The position numbers were made by a program, and so were the translations under genes. Shown here piece by piece: positions 1 through 10,213 of a DNA stretch of 64,000 nt; position 1 is the first letter of the stretch; each line of letters opens with the position of its first letter. Location: contig NC_031476.1 of assembly GCF_000006565.2 (NCBI RefSeq), forward strand, positions 2,194,458 to 2,258,457, in the 5' to 3' direction. The notes below the pieces were generated by a model, which was not told the origin of the DNA, did no database searches, and saw only the letters and a program-made list of their open reading frames with translations. This stretch comes from Toxoplasma gondii ME49 (lineage: Eukaryota > Apicomplexa > Conoidasida > Eucoccidiorida > Sarcocystidae).

Positions 1-275
1 GCCACTTGTATCATTCTTTTGGAAGAAACTCTTGCACATCCGCAATTTAAGTAGGTGGAGGCAGTTCGCTGAGCCAACTCACCATTTCCGTTCTCCCAAG
101 GTATCAACGTCGTAGTGTTAATCTCAAGTACCTCCGCCTTCGCCACAGCCTCCCATCCGTTCAGTCCCGCAACTCTTCATCCGCGGCAACGCTGTTCCGA
201 GCCCGTTTTTCCTGCATGCCTTATTAGGAGGGTAGTTGGCTGAAGTGTTTTTACATCCATGACCTGTTCGGCAGC
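1..275. other. Non-coding flank, nothing recognised
   Basis: Upstream of the PTEN/auxilin-type gene; presumably 5' UTR and promoter. No motif or long open frame stands out. Confidence 0.4.
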
Positions 276-3200
276 ATGAATTTTTTCACTGCAGTTCGCA
301 GTCTGACCAGCTCGGCGCATCGGACCCTGCTCCAGGCTGCTGGTCAGCCTAGCCATGAGTCTGAGCCGTCGCAGGACTGGCAACAGAGAGACACAGAACG
401 GTCGTCCCTGAACGGCGAAGATGATTCGCCTCCCTTGTTAGTCCCGTACCTGCCGGGACAGGAACGACGCCCGTCTCGGGCCTCTCAGCCGGAAGACGGT
501 GCAGGAAGCTCCGAAATGTCGGCCGACCCCGTGCTTCAAGCGTGCAAGAACTCCGCTCGACTTTCTGTAGCCTCTCGAGAGGCTTTCTCCGGGACGCGCG
601 TGGTTCGCTGCGGTGGAGTTTCGAAGCGCGAAAGTCCTCTGCCGAAGCAGTCTTTTCCAAAAGCTGCAGGGGAATTTTCCCCGGAAGGAAGCACGCCGGA
701 GAGGGAGGCCAGCAGCGACAGTTTTGTGAAGCGAATAAGCGGCGCGTTCAGCGGGTCGGTGACAGACACCGCGGACAGTGGAGCTTCCTCTTCTGCGACT
801 TCTTCGGTTCTCTTCGACGCAGGTCCAAGCAGTTCCTCAATGTTCGGGTCCATGGTGGTCAATTTCGCTACGGCAGCGGCGCAGTCACTCATTGAATCCA
901 TTGAACAGTCCTCTCAGCAACTCTTCAGACCCCCAGGTACGTCCGGCATTCGTTGTCAGTTCTTTCGGTCGCGTAGCCCCTCGGCGGCACATGAAATTGA
1001 AGGACAGTGACTGGAAACAGGCGCCTTGCGGAGTTTTGGGATAGGCTTCTGAGAGATTGGTGCGACACTGGCGGTGCGAGGGACAGACTTCTGCTTCAAA
1101 GTTTTCAACACTCCAGTTGTAGATGTCGCATTGTACAGCACCGCTATCTCTGAAGGGATAGCAGAACAAGATATGGTTTGAAGCTCATGAAAATGGCGTT
1201 TGTGTCCAGCATTTGGCTCCGAGAAGACAAGGGGGACACGAGGGCGGGTCGGGGAGAACATTCCCCAGACCTAAAGAGAGGCCAATAAAATGCCCGGTGG
1301 CGTTTGTTTCGTCGTGGCTGTGTGGGCGGTGCAGGCATGTATAAGGTTTCGAAGAACATCTGGATCATCGACTACCCAGATCCCGAAGCGCCGAATACCG
1401 GATTCCTCGTGGCCTACCTTGAGCATCACCATGCGAATAAATATTTGATTTTGAACATGTCTGAACGCCAGTACCAACGCGTCTCTTGCCCTCCTTCTGC
1501 CTCGACAGCCCGGTCAACGAGTGCTTCTCCGGAAGAGAGAGACTGCCTACAGCCTCCATCTGATTCATTGTTCCCGAGTGGAACGGTGGTTGATGTTGCA
1601 TACCGGGGCTTGCCCTATCCACCGTTGTCTTTAACGCTCTCTTTGCTTCTCAGCGTGCACAAGTGGCTTGAGTCAGATGCAGAAAATGTGCTGCTTGTCC
1701 ATTGCGTCGAAGGCTTCTCGCGGTCCATTACATTCGTGGCCGCGTATTTGCACTGGACGGGCTTCTCCCCAACTCTCCAGGACGCTGTGCGATTCCTGGA
1801 GGATGTCTGCGGCGTGGACGCCACGGACCCCTTGGTTCTTCTGCCTAGCCAGAAGCGTTTTCTTCGGTTCTTCCAACACGTCTGTGTCAAACAAACGCTA
1901 TTGCCTTCGCTGGAGGCGAAGAAACTCCGCAGGATCATTCTAAACGGCGTCCCGGCATTTCTTGAGGCGAGGTCCGATCCTGGAGCTCCCCACCAACCGG
2001 GCAAGCCGTTAAACCCTGAAAGTGAAGAGGGGCAAGGACGGGCTCTGTTTAGGCCAGTCCTTGAAGTTTGGAACCAAGGCGCCCTTGCTTTCTCTTCTCT
2101 CTCAGCCTGCATCCCCCAAAATGGCGTCAACGCGAAGCAGGCAGCTGGCGCTGACCAAACTGGCGCCAAACTTGTGAGTTCCTGTGACGAATGGTGCGTT
2201 CCCGACGAAATCGCGTGCCGTCTTCCGGTGTACACAGAGTCTGAGGAAAGCATTCGTTTTGACATTCCCGGAGTTAAACTCTGGGGGGACGTTCTGCTGA
2301 GACTTATCCATGTAGCTGTACAGCCCGTGCGTGATTCAGATAGGGACGAATCGGAGTGCGAAGCTGCGGGAAACCAGCAAGCAGACATTCCAGGGTCGAA
2401 GGAGCAAACTGCCTCGACCTTCCTCACAGTTGCGCGTAAAATCTCCACTGCCAGGATAGCGTTCCACACAGACATGACAAGAGAAGGCGGGTGTTTGGAA
2501 ATCAGGAAGGCGGGGATGGACGGCGCTGTGGTTCTCCCCGCCTTCCCAGAGGACTGCTTCATGTCCATCTTCTTCGAGGAACTGAGCCCGGACGAGAAGG
2601 AGAACCCTCAGGAAATGGAACGGCTAAAGGAAGAAACGCGCCTACTTGTGCAAGCGCGGAAAGAGGGCACTGCCGTTCGAGCGGGTCGCTCCCAGAGTCC
2701 AGAGGGGCACAGTGCTGCGAACGGGACCCGGAGCCACGTGCAACATCCATGTGACGAAGACGAACAGCGAAGAACGCAAAAGAGGCTAGAACTGAGACAA
2801 CAAGTTCAAGAGTACAAAGCTCTAGCCGAACAGTGGCACCTTGCTGCTTCAAGGCAACGATCCTCTTCCGACGAACGAGTCGCATATACTCCTCCCGGAA
2901 CGGATGCGCGGGACACGGCACTCGCGACTGGCGAGGCTGTCAGTGAGGAGACTTTGCTTGTTTATGAACCGAAGGACCTTCAGGTGTTTGAGGCGCGACT
3001 AACAGATGGCGAAAGCAACGGCGAAGAGGATCGAGATCCAGTCGGGGGACCCGATTTCTTTCCCGATTCGTGCAGTGCGGCAACGCCGAGTGGAAGATCT
3101 GCCGAAACAGAGCAGCCTGGCGTGGCAGGAGCTGGAGGGTCGCATCAATCTCTCGTCAGTCACACTTGTGGCGGAACTCTGCGTGAGGCGGCTTTGCGGC

Positions 3201-3358
3201 CGGTTGTGGCAACAGGTCCGGGTGAGGCAGACACCTCAATCCCTCAGTTGCACGAGCATCTCAAGATGACAGAACTTGGGAGTGCCGACGACTTAGAGAG
3301 CGAAAGCGATGTTAGCTGGGGAAACGACGACGACGAACAAGAAAATGGTGAACCATAG
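276..3358 (+). CDS. PTEN/auxilin-type phosphatase-C2 domain protein
   Basis: Two coding exons, 276-936 and 1335-3358, joined by a CAG/GTACGT donor and a GTGCAG acceptor. The codon phase closes exactly and gives 894 residues. The first ~220 residues are Ser-rich and carry no recognised domain. From about residue 222 the protein matches the PTEN-like domain of auxilin/GAK: an opening like MYKVSKNIWIIDYPD, then a P-loop HCVEGFSRS with Cys344 and Arg350 of the CX5R motif. A PTEN-type C2 segment follows, including IAFHTDMTREGG and a GDVLLRLIHV strand. The tail is acidic and ends in NDDDEQENGEP. In the family these domains bind phosphoinositide membranes, and GAK/auxilin uncoat clathrin vesicles. 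Here the C-terminal J domain of auxilin is absent. The P-loop Cys and Arg are kept, but the acidic residue of PTEN's catalytic loop is not obvious. The family call is firm; enzyme activity and substrate are not known. Confidence 0.75.
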
Positions 3359-6300
3359 CCAACGCGGAGGCTGGGGGAAGTGAAAGTGTCTGTGGCATAT
3401 TAGCATGTCGAGTCCCTATCGTGTCCTCCCCCCGCTTTTCTAGCCCCCTCCGAACCCTGACCTACCGGTGTAGCACCACGTGAAAGAATCGGTGTCGCGA
3501 CGCAACAGATCGCTTCACTGCCGTCCAAAAACGCCAACGCAATATGCGATCAGGCCTCAGGCTGGCGGCGACAGACCCAAGGCCACTAGCCGTCCCACGG
3601 CATCTCTTGGCGAAGAAGCGTGGACGCCAAAGTGCGGGAGTGCCCTCAGTCGCATCACCATTCATCCACGAAACTACCAGTATGGTTCCATGCCCTTGGA
3701 TTGAATCCCGAAGAAGGGCGATAACGCAGGCAGCCTCTTGCTGCGAATAGATGGCCCTCTCTGGAGGTGTCTGGGTGCTTGTCACCATAAAATGGTGGCG
3801 TTTAGGATCTTTCGGCCCTGTCAAGCCCCCCTAGTGGTTCAGGCATCTCCGCTTGTGAGGGGTACGGACGTAGCCTTGATAAGAAGTTAAGCCAAGACGT
3901 GGGCGGTCTCGAGACACGGCCAGCAAGCGACAGGATCTCTGTCATTTCCTCAGGAAGAGTAGGCAGCTCGGAATGGACAGCGCTGACCAGTCAGTTGTCT
4001 TCTCCGGTACTGGTGTCCTCCCCAGGCTCGCCTTCAATCTCGGAACGAGCGAGCATCCATAGGTATTCTCCTCGTTTTGAACAAGGTTATGTCTCGTGTC
4101 GCGACGGTTCGACAGCGATTATCGGGAGGGATCGAGGGCACCGGGAAGAGCAAGACAGCAGCCATTGCGGGAGGAAGTCAGCTCAGAAGTTTCACTTTGT
4201 TCAGGTGCTTCGCTAGAGTAGTCCTCATGCGGAGAGTTCATGGCTCATGCCCCACCCACTTTACAGTCGATTCCAAATTGAGCTGGCATCCACGAGAGTC
4301 GCACGCAGATTACTGACAGCGGCATTTCAGACCAACACGATACCCCGCAGTTGCAAACGTTTTAACCAGCCGCATGTCGAGGTGCTGACAACTGTTTGGT
4401 TAAACGAGTGACCTCAAAAGCAGCACTAGGTGCATGTTGACACTGACCAGTCATCCGTGGACAGGCTCCTGGGGGTATTGCTGTACTTCAGAGGAAATAC
4501 TTGTTCGACGGAGGAAATGTGCACGTTGCTGTTCTTCTGTATGTTTTCGATTTCAAGAGTAATTCACTCATGTATGCCAGTTGTGCGCTTGGGGAATCAA
4601 TTTCCGTATCTATACCTTTTCTTGAGAGGAAGAAATGTCTTAAGTAGCCTTCAGCTGGCGCCTGAAACGTCTATCATGCCTTCAGAGGAATAACGGTTCA
4701 AATTCTTGGACGCTCCGCTACGCAGATCAAAGGCAACAGGCGCAAAACACTCAACCCCGATGTTTTCGCCGACTGTTTGTATATATATATATATATGGGG
4801 ATGCAAGTACCAGCCTAGGCGTTCCTAGATCACAAGAACTCCGCTCTCACTGGAGCTCGTTACAGCCACGTGTACCAACTCCATCTGCGAAGCCACTAAA
4901 AACCAGATGCGTATTCGCTGGCAAAGAGTGACGCCGAGAAGACGAGTTCAGTAACTTCCTGTATACCGTGTCACAGAAGGTAACATGTGCGCAGTACCTT
5001 CTGCTTCACCGTGCTGCACAGCTGTTCGTCGGCGCTTGTCTCGACTAGCAGGGCGGGTCCAAATTATACAGTAGCATTTGTACGCTAATTGCAACCAACC
5101 GTCTACTCCCACATAGTAAAGGAGACGCTGCCGTTTCGATTTTGTTCAAAGCAGCCCATACATCTGTTTGTGCCCTCAGATGTCCCGGCGATTTCCCCCT
5201 GTATTTTGGAGCGAAATGTTATTAACGACTGCTGCCCCCAGAATTCTTTTTTTTGCCGTAACAGGCGAGTTGCCTTCCAGTTCACACATGATAGGTGCTG
5301 GCCTGTGTTTTCCCCCGCTAGGCTGTGTTTATAACTATCATTGTCCGGAACGTTCCGAAGCTGTAGTCCGGAAGCACTTTTAAAGAGTCGCCTGATCGTT
5401 CACACTTGTATCACCAAAATCCAAAGACGCTCTCTACTTGGGTTCAAAAGCTTGGCAATCATGTTTATCCAGGTTTTCATCAAGATTTGACCAGACTGTG
5501 AAGAGTCTGCGAGGAACACCGTCGCGCTCAATGGGTCTAACGTCATTGATGCATGGAGAGCACTCGTATGTATGCAGAACTGATATATTTGGAGTGTTTA
5601 ATGAAAGAGAGAATCTGGTGCGCTGTGCACGGGCATATACTTTTTTTTTGAGGGCGATCACTCCAAAGTAGACGACGCGGTTTCGCAAGGATGCCTTGCA
5701 TGACTGGGGTTGAGTTACAACCTATGTTAACTTTACAAACGAACATTCATCACAAGTATGCGCCAGTCTACCAGCTTGCGGAGCAGTACCTGCTTCCCTC
5801 AAGAATACATCAACAATCATCAGATCACACAGTCGTAGAAAAAATGTCCACCATTCCCAACCCTCATGAGCAGTCTTTCCCATCCCTGAAACAGTGAAAT
5901 GTCAAGTTCTAATGCCAAGAGAAATGCAGCATCCGTGAACGCAAACGGCATGCCACAAAGCACCTGAAGTAGGTCTGTTTTTCCTGCTGTGGCCAAACTC
6001 AAGGGGACCAAAAAGGCGACCCAATACTGATCACGTGACAAGCGAATATATTGTATCCCATGTGAGACATGGAACGAGCATCGACATTCTGGAATCTTCT
6101 CGTTCGCTTGCATTGAATGACAAAAGGATGAGGTCACATAACGCGATCTTGGACTACGCCTGCAAAGAACAGAAGAAATCGCAGCATTTTCATAGGCGCC
6201 GTTGCTTCCACGCAGGAGGCAAGAAGAGCCGGAAGGCATTTCTTCCGCAGAAAGCAAGCATCACGGAGCACATGTCATACGTCCTCCCATCAGCCATGAA
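3359..6300. other. Gene-poor tract, no supported gene
   Basis: Only short frames with non-ATG starts or no splice context. A (TA)n microsatellite is at 4780-4796. The start of the stretch is presumably the 3' UTR of the PTEN/auxilin-type gene. Confidence 0.45.
4780..4796. repeat. (TA)n microsatellite
   Basis: About eight uninterrupted TA units in non-coding sequence. Confidence 0.9.
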
Positions 6301-6955
6301 CTAGTGAGAAACGCAAGTATGTGCACACATCTGCAGTGAGAGGATTTGGTATCGTCCGGTGGCACAGTGTGACAAGAGGGTTTAACACAATGTACAGCCA
6401 GTGCAAGCATGAAGACAAAATGCTGGTTTCAACCGTTAAAGTCAGATGCGCCTGGAGGTTCGCATTTATTAAAGCGTAACTTACCGACGAGAAAGACATC
6501 ACATGTGTCAGTCCGAATGACCGGCTATGCTTGAGTGCCCTCTCGCACGTGTCATGTTCCTCCGAATGGCAGTCTCTTGATCCGCTGCACGCTGTGCCAT
6601 TGCCGTCTAGTCTTCTTTTGCCAGGGTTACACTGAGCGACTGCAGCAGCGTGGTCCGCTCCATCGACACTGTCCGAACCCAACGACGGCGCGAAGTCACT
6701 CATGCTGCTCGTCGAGCATGATGTGCTTTGCGGAGTCAAATTCCCTGCCGCACCGGCTCCAAGATGACCCGACGGCACCGCAAACCCGTCACAAAATCCA
6801 GAGGTGGGCGTGAACAGAGGAGTTGATTCCTGTCGTCTCTGGATGTATTCCGGACCGTTTGGCCCCTGAACGCAGACGTAGGTGTGGTGTCCGTCGGAGT
6901 AAAGGACAGGAGGCATCTCCTGAGAGCATGTCGCATTACTGATCCACGTATTCAT
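6301..6955 (-). CDS. Possible small two-exon gene, no known domain
   Basis: Reading on the minus strand, an ATG at 6955 opens a 157-codon exon (6485-6955) that ends at a TCG/GTAAGT donor. A 154-base intron with a pyrimidine-rich TCACTGCAG acceptor leads in matching phase to a 10-codon last exon (6301-6330) ending in TAG, for 166 residues. The protein is rich in Ser, Gly and Thr, with no signal peptide, membrane segment or recognised motif. It is the only open frame in a 5 kb gene-poor tract that has both an ATG start and phase-matched splice sites. It could still be a chance frame. I do not recognise the product. Confidence 0.35.
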
Positions 6956-8815
6956 CTTGCGTGTATTCAACTTTGGTTCAGCCAGTCTACGCAACGCCGA
7001 CCAATCTCTCTCCGCAAACGTCTTTGTCGGTCACGCAGTCAAAAAATGCATATGTAAATCGAAACCTTTATTTTCCACTCCAGCATTTACTCATAGACGG
7101 AATTCGTCGAAGCTGGGCATTCAACTGCGAATGAGCACTTGACCAGAGCACAACAGTAAGGCAACAATAAATCTAGTCCCCTCCAAGAGAATAGGGTTCT
7201 GCTGTGACTTTGGGTTTGACGCGGTAACAACTCTACAGTCCCCTTCGAAGAAATAGGTTCAAGTCTGACTTTATTACATTAGTACGTGAGAGCTCGCAAG
7301 CAAACGAGAACGCCTCGTCACTGGTTGTCTCTAGGGAACAAAGCAGCCGGCATATAGTGTCCAGGACATGTGGTGCGCTCCAGCTCCAGCTGAAAACGAT
7401 TTTCCCGGGTATTTCCGCTGCGTTTGATTACGATGACGCGCCACCAAGCGAATCCACGATTCGATGCGGTGCTATCTGCGGGATGCCAGTCAAACAATGA
7501 CGAACAACATGGCAGCTTCTTCGTCCACGGCCCCTCGCGAAACCGGTTTTCTTTGGTACTAGACGGACCGGACCGTTAGCGACTGAAAGAAGTGTTTTCC
7601 GTTGACCAACAGAAGCTGAAGGCGGAAGGTGAACAGGTAGGCCTCACACAGCAGACGGAACTCAGCTTGAAGTCCGAGGCACGCGTGCCTCATCAGGAAA
7701 TAGCTGGTAAGGTGTAATGACAGGAAGTGTTGCACGAATCCGGTGAGAATTCGCCGCGAAGACTAATGATTTTTTCTTCACCGCAACACTCTGTTCATTT
7801 GGCCAAAAGTAAAACGGTCATGCATAAACAAGAAATGGTCAATAATGGCCGTGTCCCGAAAAAACGGAAGTTCAGTGTACGGCAGAAAAGCAAAACAACT
7901 GCACCCGCCAGCAGGTCTTTGTGCCACCGATCGGGACGCCACCAGCTGACGATTGCCTGTGGTATGCTCCTCTCTTGGACTCTACAACAGGAGTGCTCGA
8001 CGCCAGCGGTGGAGGCCTGCACAGGTGGACGGTGACACGTGTTGTGGGGAGGAAACTGGCGTGCGATTTGCGTAAATCGAGATGTGCGTAGTTCGTCGGT
8101 CTAGCGTTTCCGAGCAGCCGCGGCACCTCGGAAAGTGGTGCGCTGCTATCACCGGAGGATTTCCCCCAAAACGCATGCTTGCCATACCGCCGCATGCGAG
8201 TCACAAAACTCCTCCAGCGCTTACAGTCACGTTGGCGTGGAAACGGGAAAGAGTTAGCGCTTTTCCGTACGTAGCTCGATAGAGCCACAATGAATGTCTC
8301 AGGATCCTTGCATGTTTTCCCGAACTACAGTGCCCTGCTTTAGGTAAGAGTCTGGGAGTAGCGGGTTTTATGGAACACCCTCTCGGCATTTTCTCCTGGG
8401 GTACCCGGCTCCGCAACTGCGTTTGTGCGTGAGTCACGGCTGCTGGGGCAACGACAGCTCGTGGATCAAGAGGCAGTGCCAAGTGATCCTCGGAAGCCGC
8501 TACCGTTACAATTTACGTATGGGTGTATCTGTGCTCCTAGACTCCTTTCAAGAGATAATGTAAGGATGTAGGAAATATTGATAAAGCATCCTCGCACGCC
8601 CACTCGACTGTTCTGGTACCGTGGCTGGATGAGAACTGTCAGAATATCCTCCCCACTACAAATATCTGTTGTGAAAGCCGAGTCAGGCAGCGTGGCATGC
8701 CCAGATCCTGAAGCGAAGGACACAAGCGAATCATGTGCCTGGGCTACCAAGAGAGCGATTGTCGTTTCTCGGCGACAGCGACGACGCTCAGTGCTATTCC
8801 GTATCGTTCGCAACG
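6956..8815. other. Intergenic, promoter side of TRPT1
   Basis: No convincing frame. Contains the imperfect direct repeat at 7174-7272 and presumably the divergent upstream regions of the small minus-strand gene and the tRNA phosphotransferase. Confidence 0.4.
7174..7272. repeat. Imperfect direct repeat
   Basis: Two diverged copies of a ~38-base unit, roughly 7174-7211 and 7235-7272. Both read AGTCCCCT, then a purine-rich AAGARAATAGG block, then a TGACTTT end. They lie about 60 bases apart in non-coding sequence, consistent with an old local duplication. Confidence 0.5.
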
Positions 8816-9958
8816 ATGAATCCAAAACTGCAGCAGGAGAAAGATGGTGCGCAGTCAAGTATGGTGGTACGGAGCGGGGCAGCTGGTCCTAAAAGGGTGA
8901 GATGTTCGGGTAAGGTGGGGGACAGGGTCATTCGTCGAAACACCGTCGGCGGTCAGAGAAGGAACGGGAGCCCTTCGCAAAAGGAAAACGATAAGCTGTA
9001 TGCCTTCTCTCGTCGCCTTACGAAACTGTTGCGGCATCAGGCATTGCAAAGGGGCCTGGCAATATCGCCAGATGGTTTCGTTGCTACTCGCGACATACTA
9101 AGATTGCCAGAGAATTCAAGGCAGGACGTGATTACGGAAGAAGATATCATCACAGTGGTACAGACTGATGCAAAGCAACGATTCTCTCTTTGCTGGCGAG
9201 CGCCTGACGAGGCAGGGGGGAACGAACATTATGAAGAGGTACAGTTTATCTCAGCGCGCACGGCAGTGTCACTGCCACAGAAAGACGCAGGCGATGGTTC
9301 AGAGGGCAAATGCAGGGGAAAACACCCACACGAAAACAAGTTAGAATCTCCTGACAGTATTGCAAAACTAGACCGGATTACAACGGACGCCGGTCCCTCA
9401 ACGCGGACATCACCTCGTGGCAAAAACTGTAGCCGATACCCCGACTCACTCTGCCCTCCTCGGAATAACGGGGCTGTCTTGTGTATCAGGGCGAACCAGG
9501 GACATTCCATGGCTTGCATTGACAGTGAGAAACTGCTGCGTCCAGTTCGAAGTGTGTCTGACCTGCCGACTTGTTGTCTTAGTACAGAAGTAACTGGGTG
9601 TGATTCAGAAGAACTTGTTGCAACTGTTGTCCATGGAACGTATTGGAATCGCTGGAAGCGGATAGAAACTGAAGGCCTCTCGCGTATGTCGAGAAATCAT
9701 ATTCACTTTGCAAGTGGATTTTCGACCGAGACGAAAGGAGTCATCTCTGGAATGCGGGCAACAGCAGACGTGCTTATTTTCTTAGATGTAAAAAAGGCAC
9801 TTGACGAGGGTCTCAGGATGTTTGTCTCTTCGAACGACGTCGTCTTGTCGCCTGGGAATGAACGTGGTATTATCGAGACACGCTTTTTTTCAAAAGTTGT
9901 CGACAGAAAAACGGGAATGATTCTTTTTCGTGGAGGTGACGGTCGTGGCAGTGCTTAA
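8816..9958 (+). CDS. TRPT1: tRNA 2'-phosphotransferase (KptA/Tpt1 family)
   Basis: A single-exon frame of 380 residues from ATG 8816; a longer in-frame opening begins only at a GTG. In this family the enzyme moves the 2'-phosphate left at the splice junction of ligated tRNA to NAD+, giving ADP-ribose 1'',2''-cyclic phosphate. The N-lobe shows RRLTKLLRHQA with the Arg73-His74 pair. The C-lobe shows VVHGTYWNRWKRI, then RMSRNHIHFASG with Arg293, and a closing GNERGIIETRFFSKVV with the last expected Arg. Between the lobes lies a low-complexity insertion of roughly 120 residues, which makes the protein longer than the usual 200-230. Its 3' end faces the 3' end of the ELM2 gene. All four family catalytic positions appear present, so it is probably active. 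Confidence 0.88.
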   Translation: MNPKLQQEKDGAQSSMVVRSGAAGPKRVRCSGKVGDRVIRRNTVGGQRRNGSPSQKENDKLYAFSRRLTKLLRHQALQRGLAISPDGFVATRDILRLPENSRQDVITEEDIITVVQTDAKQRFSLCWRAPDEAGGNEHYEEVQFISARTAVSLPQKDAGDGSEGKCRGKHPHENKLESPDSIAKLDRITTDAGPSTRTSPRGKNCSRYPDSLCPPRNNGAVLCIRANQGHSMACIDSEKLLRPVRSVSDLPTCCLSTEVTGCDSEELVATVVHGTYWNRWKRIETEGLSRMSRNHIHFASGFSTETKGVISGMRATADVLIFLDVKKALDEGLRMFVSSNDVVLSPGNERGIIETRFFSKVVDRKTGMILFRGGDGRGSA

Positions 9959-10120
9959 CATTCTGGAGGAGGCTCTGCCCTTCAAGCGCCTAGGGAACTT
10001 CCGTACAAACGCAACGTGGTCCTTTTGCAAGCTGTTCCTCAGCAGCTTCTTCCGTGTTATCTCCTTGTCCCATCAACTGGAGAAAACGAAGCTGTCCAGA
10101 ATAGGGTTTCAGTTTTTTAT

Positions 10121-10145
10121 GTAGGTTCGAAACCTACTAGGCCTA
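10121..10145 (+). pseudogene. 3' fragment of a plastid-type tRNA (perhaps tRNA-Asn)
   Basis: The sequence folds as a perfect five-pair T-arm, GTAGG / TTCGAAA loop / CCTAC, followed by the seven-base 3' acceptor strand TAGGCCT and discriminator A. The 5' half that should pair with the acceptor strand is missing upstream. The T-arm resembles plastid tRNA-Asn, which neighbours tRNA-Leu in apicoplast tRNA clusters; the identity is tentative. Confidence 0.55.
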
Positions 10146-10159
10146 ACTAAAAATAGTAT

Positions 10160-10213
10160 GCGGATGTGGCGAAATTGGTAGACGCGTTAGATTTAGGATC
10201 TAATAAAATTGCA
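10160..10213 (+). pseudogene. Truncated plastid-type tRNA-Leu (UAG)
   Basis: It starts with GCGGATGTGGCGAAATTGG, a typical plastid/bacterial leucine tRNA 5' end with acceptor strand, D-arm and GG of the D-loop. The anticodon arm is TTAGA, loop TTTAGGA, TCTAA, giving anticodon UAG. After the start of the variable arm the match stops near 10213. No T-arm and no ATCCGC 3' acceptor strand occur in the next 200 bases, so the gene is cut and cannot yield a tRNA. Confidence 0.75.

Noticed and set aside
1615..2568. 317-codon frame on the minus strand
   Set aside because: It lies fully opposite the phosphatase-C2 exon, has no family match, and follows from the codon bias of the real gene.
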